A stretch of 64,000 nt of DNA from Pomphorhynchus laevis (GCA_012934845.2 WNNJ02003044.1:62001-126000); one strand, 5' to 3'; positions 31,101 to 39,954 are shown, counted from the first letter of the stretch. Notes: generated by a model not told the origin, from the letters alone. Program-made: numbers and translations.

Positions 31101-32047
31101 TCGCAACATAATTAGTGTTCTGTATGAATTTTTAAAAATAACTTGTACTTTCTAATTTCTATCACAAGTTAGTAAAAATATTACCTTTTTAATTCGACAC
31201 TTGTGAATTTAATTTTATCAAATTATCATATTTGATGAATTTCAGAATTTATTAATAATGTGATAATTTCAAATAGTCCAAATTAAAATTCAAACTAGGC
31301 ATTTACTTTTAAAGAAATTTTACTTTTAATGATATCGGAATAGTCGAATTTTCAGTTAAGCGTCAAAATTTAAATATTTTTTAAAAAATAGTTACAACTC
31401 CTTTCTATAAAAAATAAATAACTTCGTATTGACCGAAAATTTAGTTGTAATGATATACAATTATTTATTTGATCTTTATCTTAAAAATATAAATATAATA
31501 TTTAATTAAATACTTATTTTTACTTTAATTTTGTTATAACCTATTATAAATACATATATTTATTTAAATAATTATTATTTTTACTTTAATTTTGTTTTAA
31601 TTTAGAGCAAAAAAGCATTTTGTTAAAAACAAAAATGCTTTTGACAGCTTTTTTATCGGCTGCTGTAATATCTGCATGTAGTTCGTCTCCATTATTTTCG
31701 CTGGTTTATCAGTTATCAACTCACTCATTTCTGAACTCATCAAGAATATTCCAATATCAGACATTTATTATAATAAACTATTTTAACGAATAATGAAACA
31801 GGCAATTGAATTTTAAGAAAGACTTTTCTTAAAACGTTTTATCTTTTAAGTTAGAAAAGTTATTATTTATTGTTATGAAGTAATAAATATTTAAATTCTC
31901 TTTTTTCTCATTAAGATTAATAATAATTTGGCCGTGAAAGCTGAACAAGATGATTTCTACGTCATTAAACCGGATTCGAACATCACTGAAATTATAAGGT
32001 TTGATTACAAATCTTGGTTGATTTTAAAATTCGAGTTAACGATTTAA
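22123..32047 (+). CDS. AKAP17A: AKAP17A/XE7-like RNA-binding A-kinase anchor protein
   Basis: AKAP17A binds spliceosomal SR proteins and anchors protein kinase A in nuclear speckles (known for the vertebrate protein). Exons, all phase-compatible with GT-AG introns: 22123-22188, 22234-22633, 23532-23821, 26736-26884, 26935-27021, 27070-27226, 30419-30574, and probably 31916-32047 ending at TAA 32045-32047 (about 478 residues). Exon 2 has ISSWELTERLRELITPDEF and ends in GERPDTVHIEG, the family hallmark. Exon 3 is the RRM-like domain, starting LPVKWF and ending MDALRGMKLL. Exon 4 starts VDFDRTKHLSE; exons 4-7 form a long Arg/Lys/Glu coiled coil. Introns 1, 4 and 5 are only 45-50 bp; introns 3, 6 and 7 are 1.3-3.2 kb and full of repeats. 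The Arg-Ser tail of the vertebrate protein is not seen. Exon 8 is less certain, with a possible donor at 31999. Confidence 0.88.
22189..22233 (+). other. 45-bp mini-intron of the AKAP17A-like gene
   Basis: gtacttta to ttgtactag between CCAATG and GGTATG. Removing it joins DLFSPM to GMYMKQ in frame, matching the family's N-terminal block. It is the shortest intron in the window. Confidence 0.8.
22815..22838. repeat. 24-bp perfect palindrome
   Basis: aaaatcattttt followed at once by its reverse complement aaaaatgatttt, in intron 2. Confidence 0.8.
22849..22962. repeat. Direct tandem duplication of about 56 bp
   Basis: Two copies of an AT-rich unit that begins attatttttttaatataat and ends attgttctttacaa, differing by one or two bases. 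In intron 2. Confidence 0.8.
25625..25785 (+). mobile_element. MITE-like foldback element, half copy (M1)
   Basis: Contains ccgaaacctattgcatagca, then tctaattcttattctgata, ttgttatttattagtcaatt and cgtaaaaatgacgtttattt, the right half of the family defined at 26090-26380. Confidence 0.7.
25790..26060 (+). mobile_element. MITE-like foldback element (M2)
   Basis: Both halves are present. The left half has ttgtattataataagatac and catgtatttgtctccgctgc. The centre has tggatagaggaata. The right half has ccgaaacctgatagcatagc, tcctcctgatgacctct and gataca-acgtctgttattta. The halves fold on each other: gctgctat pairs with atagcagc and (ttgta)-(t/c)agaataag-type words pair across. Confidence 0.75.
26090..26390 (+). 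mobile_element. MITE-like foldback element (M3)
   Basis: Full copy in intron 3. The left arm has ataatacactttgtattaga, then caaatttcatcagaggaaat and cccgctgctatgttggat. The right arm has ccgaaacctgatagcatagc, atcctgatgacatct and tgatacaacgtctgttattt. Short, AT-rich, no coding capacity, imperfect long inverted repeats: features of a non-autonomous DNA element. Autonomous partner unknown. Confidence 0.75.
27294..27311. repeat. 18-bp perfect palindrome
   Basis: caaaaagtatactttttg, at the start of intron 6 after its 5' splice site; the word aaaaagtat is repeated at 27321. Confidence 0.75.
27410..27433. repeat. Perfect hairpin, 10-bp stem, 4-nt loop
   Basis: actttgagac, loop tttt, gtctcaaagt. 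A second small hairpin (aaaaatct-attt-agattttt) follows at about 27463-27482. Confidence 0.75.
27938..28030. repeat. Tandem duplication with embedded 12-bp hairpin
   Basis: cgcagagaaaatatgcca and tatatattgctctggagt each occur twice about 42-55 bp apart. In the second copy the sequence aatatgccatat (27989-28000), loop ata, atatggcatatt (28004-28015) forms a perfect hairpin. Confidence 0.75.
28014..28981 (-). other. Intron 6 stretch with unassigned minus-strand frames
   Basis: This part of intron 6 is less AT-rich than its neighbours and holds overlapping short minus-strand open frames: 28014-28196, 28115-28318, 28544-28750 and 28769-28981. The 28769-28981 frame begins MKNHRRRTSISSVPHS and has CRIENISRKFVELWGVLNF. 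The 28544-28750 frame has MFEDLFNITKITEQWLSNED. I do not recognise a family. It may be a dead nested gene or transposon; the frames do not join without interruption. Confidence 0.3.
28747..28777. repeat. Perfect hairpin, 13-bp stem, 5-nt loop
   Basis: acaatttagaaac, loop cttgc, gtttctaaattgt. In intron 6. Confidence 0.8.
29079..29184. repeat. Cluster of three perfect hairpins
   Basis: Hairpin 1 at 29079-29105: 13-bp arms around aaaccatttgca and tgcaaatggttt, 1-nt loop. Hairpin 2 at 29111-29142: atcgaattagct and agctaattcgat, loop gaaggaac. Hairpin 3 at 29145-29184: 16-bp arms around attaccttcatacat, loop aggaacac. They are separated by 5 and 2 bases and have mixed base composition, so they are not low-complexity artefacts. 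Two loops share ggaac. They lie in intron 6 of the AKAP17A-like gene. Confidence 0.85.
29694..30096 (-). mobile_element. MITE-like family, two tandem half copies (M4)
   Basis: Two successive copies of the arm aatatactttgtattagaat followed by catcagaggaaatacgtcat-type sequence, each preceded by tactataaaaata and catcaa(a/g)cagaaaat. The same outer sequence ends copy M6 near 35980, so M4 is two copies of one arm in tandem, the first running on to the central ctgctattttgggtagagga. Confidence 0.65.
30097..30130. repeat. 34-bp perfect palindrome
   Basis: tgtgtgactactaatta followed directly by its reverse complement. It joins the end of M4 to unrelated intron sequence. Confidence 0.9.
30596..30745 (+). 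mobile_element. MITE-like half copy (M5) next to exon 7
   Basis: Begins cctgatagcatagcagttcc, 22 bases after the exon 7 donor (g575), then tctgatacaacgtctgttat and cataaaaatgacgtttattt. If the weak donor GCG|gtttgt is skipped, the reading frame runs into the element and stops at TAG about 30608. Confidence 0.75.
31811..31834. repeat. Perfect hairpin, 10-bp stem
   Basis: ttttaagaaa, loop gact, tttcttaaaa. Another near-perfect hairpin (caaaaaagcattttgtt / aacaaaaatgcttttg) is at about 31609-31644. Both are in intron 7. Confidence 0.65.
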
Positions 32048-32055
32048 CTTTATTG

Positions 32056-32605
32056 CTTTTAACTTGTGAGCTAAACGTCTGGTTGTGACACGACTTTATC
32101 CTCACATGTATTGCTTGATAAATCTGGACAATACTAATCAGCCTGGGTAAATCTCATCAGCTGCTGACCCATACATACATTTCACGTTTCGACCCGTTAT
32201 TATATGTAAACTCCGGACACTGGTGCTGATCGCATTCGAACCCAAAATGTCGGTATCGCGTTTCCAACATTATATTCACTCGGCTAGCTGCTCTAATAGT
32301 GTTGATATTATTTTGAAAATACTTTTACAACCAAAAATAATATACATAAATGTATATTTACTCCCCGTGGATCAGTTATGATAGTGTATATAACGTTAGG
32401 AGTGTGATACCGACATTTTGAGTTCGAATCCAATCAGCACCAGTGTACGGAGTAAGCATATAAAACGGATCGAAACGTGAAATATAGGTATGGGCTAGCA
32501 GCTGATGAGACTAACTCAGGCCGATTAGTAGCGTCCTGCTCTATCAAGAATAGAAATAATGCCTGTGAGTATAACATTGTGCCACAATTATAAGAATTTC
32601 AACTC
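32056..32605. mobile_element. Head-to-head pair of tRNA-derived SINEs
   Basis: Two arms of about 245 bp in inverted orientation, about 80% alike by eye, with about 55 bp between them. The left arm is on the minus strand (32303 to 32056) and the right arm on the plus strand (32360 to 32605). Each begins with a tRNA-like head: the left has an A-box-like TAGCCGAGTGAATATA (32287-32271) and B box GGGTTCGAATG (32243-32233); the right has tggatcagttatgatag (32368-32384) and gagttcgaatcc (32420-32431). Both heads end in GATCAGCACC or AATCAGCACC, like a tRNA 3' acceptor. The bodies share cgaaacgtgaaat, agcagctgatgaga and a gattagta word. A Ser/Leu-type tRNA origin is suggested by TAGCCGAGTG but not certain. 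Confidence 0.75.
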
Positions 32606-32689
32606 ACAGATGCAATCAAGTTAAATTATTAATTCAATATCTGGTATATAATTATTTATTTACAATTATTTTTGTGCATATAAAATGTG

Positions 32690-33640
32690 TCTTGTATTTG
32701 CTTTACTAAAACATTGTTTTCATCTTAAATCACTTGTCCCTTTCAAAGTCTAGTCTATGGTTGCTGTTCAAGGAGTGGTCTATTACATCCCCATATCCTG
32801 TTTTTTTTAAAGAACATTTGTGTTGGTCAATACGCTTAGGCAATACTTTTCCTGCTTAACCAATATAAATCTTATTACAGCCTCTACATAGTATATTGTA
32901 TACAACAGTATCCTTTTTGCAATTAGGTTTTCGTTTAAATAATTAATGGCATCTTTTGATTATAGGTGCGTCATTTTTAGAACCCTTCATGTGATTAATT
33001 ATTCTGCCATATAGGGTATACATATATATTTTGCTCCAAGTTTAGGCCCTACCAATTTTGTCCTAATACTGTTTTTTTATAATATAGTTGTTTAATCGGC
33101 CAAGTAAGATATTCACTACTAAGCAGAATTTTCTTTGTAGAAGCCAATTAAGAGAAAGCTGTATAAATTTTCCATATTCTAAGAATTTTATTTTCTAAGC
33201 TTTCAATATTGGGATAGCTACCAATTTTTTGGGAAACCTCAGTTTCTACTGTGTGTAGGAGAACAAATTATCTTCACATAAAGGAAGAATAACATACCAT
33301 AGTTTTCCTTCGTTAATGTACACTGAATATTTATATCAACATTATTTAGCAATTCTAAAAACAATCTGGGTCAAGCGGTTCCTTCAAAAGAGCAAAAGCA
33401 TCATCCAATACCTGAGCCACATGTGATTGGCATACATATCCTTTAAATGTGTGAGCTCCCATTTTCACATGTATATTTCGGCAACACTGGGGCTAGGGGA
33501 TTAGCCATAGACAAACAATCAACTTGTTCCCACATTTCACCTTCGAATTGAAAATTAATATTCGTGGTATATAATTTGAGTTACACAATTATTAAACTTA
33601 AATGTGTTCCAAATTCCTTTTTTACTAATAATTCAGATGC
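32690..33640 (-). mobile_element. Penelope-like element, RT and GIY-YIG fragment, broken
   Basis: On the minus strand, right to left: FQFEGEMWEQVDCLSMANPP then SPSVAEIYM (about 33560-33480), matching the Penelope RT block ending in SPLSP..A..YME; then HMWLRYW (RYVDD region). Near 32930-32760 follow KKDTVVYNILCRGCNKIYIG and KVLPKRIDQHKCSLKK, then DHSLNSNHRLDFERDK. These are the GIY-YIG endonuclease features: the YNI...YIG pair, the R of the following helix, and HSLN.NH.LDFE. The element is interrupted many times and lacks its 5' part, so it is an old copy. Confidence 0.75.
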
Positions 33641-33754
33641 CTAACTTATAGACTAACAATGGGATTTCTGTTAAAAAGATTTTACGTCAAGTGAAATCAT
33701 TATTGCATTAGAAATGTCAAAATTCTCAATTTTTTAGGAAACCTCAGTTTCTAC

Positions 33755-34245
33755 TTTCGATCCCTTTAATGTGTGCTGACGATTACTCGACTCATCTGCT
33801 TTTATTGGCAATTAGTTTTGATAAAAGACTTTCGTTTTACATTTTGCAAATTTAATTGATTTCATTTCTGATTTCAAATTAAATCAGCAATGGTAGGAGA
33901 ATGTGCAGCCTTCAATTTGAAAACCTACTTGATTGCAATTTATTAATAATAATAAATTAATCAGTAATTAATTAATTAATCTAGTCATCTATAGTTTGCT
34001 TCCTAATTTTAAATTGATATACCTGTGCAATTATTGTTACTAGTAAAATTTTGATGTCTATTTTTATTCTGCACGCTCCTTCAGTACTTTCTATTAGCCA
34101 ACAACAGTTCGCTACATTTCAGTATTGTTGGATCTCATCAGCTAATGATCCAATACCTACGTTTCACGTTTCGGTTCTTTTAATGTTGTTGACGATCACT
34201 CGACTTGTCTGATTTTTTTGGCATTTAACTTTAATGGGAGACTTA
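33755..34245. repeat. Diverged direct repeats beside the Penelope-like fragment
   Basis: About 85 bp at 33758-33845 (tttcgatccctttaatgtgt, then gctgacgattactcgactca) recurs at 34167-34245 (tttcggttcttttaatgttg, then ttgacgatcactcgacttgt). The second copy is preceded by tctcatcagct and cgtttcacgtttcg, shared with the SINE bodies. Spaced direct repeats flanking Penelope RTs are known as pseudo-LTRs; that reading is inference. Confidence 0.5.
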
Positions 34246-34249
34246 TAAA

Positions 34250-35689
34250 ATTAAATATTAATATAATATATTTATATTAATATATTAAATATTTATATTT
34301 GTGTATCAAAATTTTAGTGAACGTTTTTTTTTGCTTTTACTAACTAATTCGATAATTATTAAATGCTTAGTAAAAACCATTTACTAAACCGTTTAAACCA
34401 TTTAAATGGAAGTGAAACATTGGTTACTTATTTTTAATTTCTGAATGTTTTAGTTTTCGTATTGATGACTAAATGTATTTATTATATTTATATTTTAATT
34501 TTTTTTATCTTATATTGTTACGAAACCGTTTGTTTTAGGAAACGAAAAAGAGAGGTGTAATGGTTATGAAAGTAATTACTACGAAATTATGTAGTAAACT
34601 CGTGTATATTGTTTTTGTTTAGCTACGAATTCTTCAGATTGTTTGATTAATAATATGAATGCTCACATCTTTGTGGTTTCTGGCAGTAATTTTTAAAATT
34701 GATTAGTTGAAATGCGCATTATATATTATACCTGAATCGATCTCTTGTGATAAGAATTTTGTTATGAATAAGATTTCATTAGCGTCATGTAAAATTTATT
34801 GAAAATGAATTAAATGAAAAAAATGAGTCAAATTTTTAAATTTCGCTATTTTAGAAAATTTGCTTTAAAAATATCATTAAATGGTCAATTATATTGTTTT
34901 TATTTACTTTATATTGAGGATTTTTAAGATTTTTATTCTTGAGTTTGCTCTAAGAAATTCAGTTATTTTTCATTACACAATGTTGCACCAAATAAGTTAA
35001 AATTTGCGAACTTTTATTACAAACGATACTTTATTTTTATATGCGGGAATCACACGTTTTGTTAGAAACGTGTGATAAACCGCTTGCAATGAGAAATCTA
35101 TAGTTTGAATGGCTCCCGAATTATTATACAAAACATATTCATAAAAAATTCATTAAAAACATATTGTTTTTTATTAAAAACATTTTTTATTATAAAAACC
35201 ATTTGTAAACATTTATAAAAACATATATTAGAGTGATTGCTACCATTATAGTTATTACTATAATTAGTATTGTATTTCTTTTATTTTAAATGTCAATTTG
35301 AATTAATCGTTTTATTTTTGTTTATATTTTATATTTAAAAATCTTTATTTATAATTTATTTATATTTTATATGTGCTTAATATATTTTGTTAATTAAAAA
35401 TTTTTAACAATTAGAGATTTTCATAAGTCATCTTTCATAAGTTTTATACTAATTGGCTTAATAATACTTTTATGTTTAGTATGTGCGTTGTTTATCTTTT
35501 ATAAACTACTGAGCTATTAAATAGAGCTGCGCGTTTAGCGGAAATATTTAACAATACACAATAAATAATCAGATAACTGAGTTTACGTATTTTAAATAAT
35601 TATAAATAAATAAGTATATAACATTTAATACAATTAATATTTATATCAAATACAATTAAAAATTAAAATTTGAAATATAAATCAAGTAT
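34250..35689. other. AT-rich intergenic stretch
   Basis: About 1.4 kb without a convincing ORF. It holds one perfect hairpin at 35049-35076. Confidence 0.5.
35049..35076. repeat. Perfect hairpin, 11-bp stem
   Basis: atcacacgttt, loop tgttag, aaacgtgtgat. Confidence 0.75.
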
Positions 35690-35998
35690 TAGTAATTGAC
35701 TAAAATACGATTTATTCGATTACGGACAAGATGTCAACAAGAGGAACTGCTATGCTATCAGGTTTCGGCCCCTAACTCCTCTACCCAACATAGCAGCGGG
35801 CCAAATACATGCTAATGATGTATTTCCTCTGAAATAACTATCTAGTATCTTATTCTAATACAAAGTATATTATTTGTTATCCATTCATAAAAATTTGTCG
35901 CTAATGATTTTTAATTTATTCTTTATATTATTGTGTTGATTTATATATTTTACTATTTTCTGCTTGATGTTATTTTTACAAATAACCTAGTTTAAAAT
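35690..35998 (-). mobile_element. MITE-like foldback element, full copy (M6), opposite strand
   Basis: The best complete copy. The left arm has caagaggaactgctatgcta then tcaggtttcgg, the centre has cctctacccaacatagcagc, and the right arm has atttcctctgaaataacta, then cttattctaatacaaagtat and cattcataaaaatttgtcgc. The outer end continues to aataacctagttt, matching M4. It is reverse to the copies in the AKAP17A introns. Confidence 0.78.
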
Positions 35999-36480
35999 AT
36001 GTACCTATTAAATTATTTAAATGATTTTGAAGAAAGCCAGTATCATTACATATTGTTGCAATTCTTAAAATTTCATTATTTAATGTATTATATTTTATAT
36101 TATATGGTATGCATGAATGATCATGCAAAAATATGTTTCTTGTAAATTTAAATATGTCATCTTTACGATATAAATTAATAGTAGTTTTAGTTAATGTTAA
36201 TTTAATGTTCATATCTATATATCATCAATATTGGTTTTATTAGGAATAAGTTAAATGGATAAATCTGTTCGCTGTTTGAATAAAAATTATTCAAGTTAAA
36301 TACAACTATATCATCAATATATCGAAGCATATATTTCATATCTTCATATAATTTAGATTTATTGTTTAAACAGTTATGAACAAATTCATATTATATAAAG
36401 CTTAAAAATAAGTCAGCTATAATTGGGCTAATAAGCAGAATCTGACAGGGGGCTGCCCTACTTAAGGCGGTGGCAGGCTT
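35976..36480 (-). mobile_element. Second Penelope-like RT fragment (different clade)
   Basis: Minus strand, right to left: GSPLS near 36450, PIIADLFLSF near 36420, MLRYIDDIVVFNLNNF near 36330, a YP-F-L region, then INLYRKDDIFKFTRNIF. HDHSCIPYNIKYNTLNNEIL then RIATICND (frame 36212-35976) completes it. These match the order of Penelope-like RT palm and thumb (GSPLSP..AD, RY(V/I)DD, P.H...IPY, LRI..IC). One or more frame changes. It is more diverged from the 32.7 kb element than copies of one family would be. Confidence 0.65.
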
Positions 36481-36780
36481 GGACAAGTTCTATAAAGATC
36501 TACCATCTTCACTTAACGCGCTACGCGACCTGGCGCGTGGAGTATTATGCACCAGGTTAGAAAAATCTACATCAAATATATCTGATATATTTGTATTTGT
36601 AATTCTAATGGATTTTTACTCTGTTAATAAATTGTCTCTCTAAATTTTACTTGAACAATAAAAAAGAAAATAAAAAATCATACATATATCTAGATTATAA
36701 GATCTATATAAATAAAACTTTAATAGTTAAATTTATTCAATATATTTCTTATATAATCAACAACCACAATATAAAATACA
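36481..36780. other. Unassigned, with a GC-richer patch
   Basis: 36460-36560 includes acgcgctacgcgacctggcg and is clearly less AT-rich than its surroundings. The rest is AT-rich. No gene recognised. Confidence 0.4.
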
Positions 36781-36801
36781 TAACCAATATTGTTGATTTG
36801 C

Positions 36802-36985
36802 TGCTTCCATTGAACTCAAAAATATTTAAATGCGAACAACGTCTTGTGGTATACTCTGATGATACCACAGCCCTGTTATCTGGACGCATGTGCTTCCATT
36901 GAACTCTTTAAAATATTTAAATGCGAACAACGTCGTGTGGCATACGCTGATGATACCACAGCCCTGTTCTCTGCACGCAGGTGCA
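36802..36985 (+). repeat. 90-bp duplication at the left edge of the array
   Basis: tgcttccattgaactc, then aatatttaaatgcgaacaac and gatgataccacagccctgtt, occur twice in tandem (36802 and 36891), with small differences. Units 2-4 have a single copy. Confidence 0.85.
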
Positions 36986-37534
36986 AAGAAGTAATATAAG
37001 ACATCATATGTTTCTTTTTAAGATTAAAATAACAGTGACCCAAGTCCAATGTTATTTTAAATTCCGCTAAATCGCAAATGGTTGTCTTTCATGGCGCCTC
37101 TGAAACAAATTTGACCTTAGAGTAACCTGTCTACTCAGTAAATCATGTGGTTGACCTGCTGCACAAACCTTATCGATTATTGCATGAGCCCGTTAGAAAA
37201 GCATGGATCTACGATTAACTGTTTTAGTTTATCACCAAACTGGTGCAAGAATGCTGTCGCTTCTGTTTGTACTTTGACCATTGATTCCGCATCAACTGGC
37301 GTAAACGAGTATTGTTTCACTTTATTGTCAAGTCGTCACCCTGATTATCCTCCTAGTTCCACAGAAAATTCTGTTATTCCACATCTACTAACATAAACTT
37401 TTCGTGGTCCGTTATGCATTCACCATGGCTGCACTACGCGTTTGGAACAAACATCCTCGTGACACAAAATCATTGATGTCACTTAAACACTTCAAAACTT
37501 CCTTGATCGCCATACTTCTTGCAAACGAACTAAA
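36891..37534 (+). pseudogene. Array unit 1: LINE RT/C-terminal fragment
   Basis: Frames in order: KIFKCEQRRVAYADDTTALF (motif C, YADD), FTMAALRVWNKHPRDTKSLM, then LKHFKTSLIAILLANELK and stop at about 37534. This is the end of an L2/CR1-type ORF2 (AA.R.WN..P...S...FK..L). The part between YADD and WN is frame-shifted. Equivalent pieces are at 44040-44700, 50900-51560 and 57800-58457. Confidence 0.75.
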
Positions 37535-37614
37535 ATAACACTTTCAGCTGCAATCAATTCAATAACTTTACACACAAGTTCAAACATTCATTCTTTATTA
37601 ACTACTACTAGATT

Positions 37615-38190
37615 AGACAAGTATATCGTTAAAATAACCTGGCAATGCATGATATCAAGGAAACATTTTAATAAAAGCGTTATACGAAACTTTATTAACA
37701 AATATAAAATTGTGAAAACATTCACGATAATCAGATTTAACCGATCTAATGATATTATATCGTTTTTGACCCGGAAGTTAAAAATTTCACAACATTACAA
37801 CTTTATGTTACTGGTATTACTTTAATAAAGGCTTACTTATAATATAATTGTAACATACAAAATTTGAGAGATAATAACATAAAGTAAGTTATACCCGGAA
37901 GAATTCGAGATTAAAATTTGAAGAAACGACAAAAATTAGAAAGGTTTTTAAATACTTAGAAAGCATTGATTTTTAACCTTATCAAAACGATACCTGTAAG
38001 AATTCGAGATTAAAATTTGAAGAAAACGAAAAGAAGACACAGAGTCAAACAGCCACAGAAGATACAGTGCGAAACATAAAATTCCTGAGAACCTAGATAT
38101 GACATTAATGTAGTAACCCTCTTGAAAAATTCATTTGTGTTTTTGTGGAATGCTTTCTACTTTTTCAAATAAATAAAAAAAAAACTGAAA
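37615..38190 (+). pseudogene. Array unit 1: truncated LINE copy (ORF1 start and 3' end)
   Basis: 37630-37810 translates to VKITWQCMISRKHFNKS then IIRFNRSNDII, paralogous to VNWQCMMSREYFSIN and RIRFNGSYAI at 39960-40080. 37900-38190 matches the 3' end of the main copy (43850-44030): gaattcgagattaaaatttg, then gatatgacattaa and gctttctactttttcaaa. The middle is gone. An internal 115-bp-spaced repeat of gaattcgagattaaaatttg is at 37911 and 37996. Confidence 0.6.
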
Positions 38191-39190
38191 TTACAGATGT
38201 TCGCTAAAACAATTTTTTAAAAAGCAGTATTCTCAGAATATAAATAGTAGAAAATAAAACAAGATCCTTATGAGATCAGTTGAATATCCAATTTAAATGA
38301 TCTACATAAAAATTATTTTTTAATAATTAAATTTCGCCATAACATTACTTAATTAAGAAAAAGACACAATATAAAATGCATAACCAATATGGCTGACTAC
38401 TGTGATATTAATATCATCATGAAAAACATATCACCTTAAAAAAGTTTGAGATCTAAAGTAAATACAGTAAGTTTCCAAACATAAAGTGTCCAATGATGAT
38501 TTGCTCAATGAGCACAGAGGACAAACCATGCCGATGCAGTAGTTTAAAAGAATAATATTAGCATTTCTCATTGGCATATTCTTTGGAGTAGCAGGTTATT
38601 TAGTCTCTGAAAAAGCCATAGGCAATCATCGTCCGGACTTAATAATTAGAAGAAAATTTTGTTGCTTGTTAATACCAGTTGCTGTGCATTGCCTTGATCT
38701 AACGTGACAACTTTAGCGCAGGGCAATGCTCGGTAATTCTCATAGATTTATCGCACAGCTTGTAAACGGTGATTTCCTAACAGGCTTCTACAGCCAACAA
38801 TTTGGTTAGTGCTGTACAAATGTCTGTTGTTCGTTAACTTGTCACTTGATTTTTCAACACTTTTCCGCTAACTTGTTATTATATTTTTATACATTTGTTA
38901 ATAAAAATTAAAACCGTTTGTAAAGGTTGAACAAAATGATTGGGCAATAAAGAATTGATTTGTTAAATACTTTTGTATATGTTTCACCATACAATGGTTC
39001 AAATACTTTCTAGTTTAACTTTGCACTTGAACATATTTAGTGTTGATTATTTTCAATTTTTGATAGACAAATACAATAAATAATGAATGCCTTTCGAAGT
39101 AATTGTTAAAAATAAATAAAGTATTTAGTCATTGTTAACACGTAATTACTTAAGAATATTTAAATTTATAATGTTATAAACCGTTTTCTT
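38191..39190 (+). other. Array unit 1: non-coding segment with hairpin
   Basis: About 1 kb without ORFs, yet conserved in all units. It has a stem attgccttgatcta / tagcgcagggcaat at 38688-38727 with three mismatches in this unit. Its nature (3' UTR, promoter or older insertion) is unknown. Confidence 0.6.
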
Positions 39191-39194
39191 AAAA

Positions 39195-39860
39195 CTAGTG
39201 GAATACAGTACACCATCGAAAATTCAAAACTTGGAAAACGACATCATCCCGTCGAATCTCATCAATATCTTTTGACGTAGTCCAGGAAGCTATTAGAACT
39301 AAATTAACAAATAACGCTGACACTTTAAATGACAAAAAGATGCTAAACAAATGTCTGATTTTAGATTGTATTAGCACATCGGTAGGCATCGATATCTCTT
39401 ACAATGACATATTAGACGTATTTACTCGTAATTCAAAAGTCTCAAGCAATGGAATGCCATGTCCTCCGGCTGCAATAAAACTCCTTAGAATAAAGAATAA
39501 AATCAAAATTGCCAAGCATCTAATAAATTGCTATATGTCAAAGTATCTAAGCATTGGATGGTGCAAAATGTCAATCTACCAATAAATAAATTTGTCAATA
39601 TTATAAAGGATATTTGTCCAATAAAAATATCCAACCCTCTATAAACGAAGGCTAAAAGAGTTCTGGCAATAAAAGTCTCTGAATTTTACGAACGCAACAA
39701 TCTGATTAACAGTAACATCTTCGGTTTAAGAAAAGACAAAGCACAATTGGTGGAGTACGAGATTTACAAATGTGTATTATTAAATATAATTGTCATTGGC
39801 AACTCTTTTTTCTAGATATTTCAGCAGCTTTAATAATATATGTTAAGATATATTATGTTA
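39195..39860 (+). pseudogene. Array unit 1: LINE linker and RT-start fragment
   Basis: The frame at 39340-39585 and its neighbours give LNKCLILDCISTSVGIDISY and MPCPPAAIKLL. Downstream in other frames come ALAIKVSEFYE, IFGLRK and LDISAA, ending in the RT motif A region at about 39838. It is a paralogue (roughly 85% by eye) of 42270-42910 in the same unit. A 38-bp duplication of the aataatatatctt(ttgatatatta) type follows at 39860-39925. Confidence 0.7.
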
Positions 39861-39954
39861 TAGTAATCTTTAAATAATATATCTTTTGATATATTACGTT
39901 ATAGTAATTTTTAAATAATATATCTTATTGCTCCAACTATGATGATAAACATAT

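Noticed and set aside
32090-32560. Canonical hammerhead ribozyme
   Set aside because: GAAA lies before CTGATGA, and the flanking bases do not form a convincing stem II in the three copies; kept only as a question.
36651-36902. Open frame of 83 codons before the array
   Set aside because: AT-rich low-complexity translation that runs into the duplicated array edge; no family signal.
37145-37396. Conserved 83-codon frame repeated four times as a host gene family
   Set aside because: It is conserved because the whole unit is duplicated. The flanking frames give YADD and WN..P blocks of a LINE, and this frame is a by-frame of that fragment.
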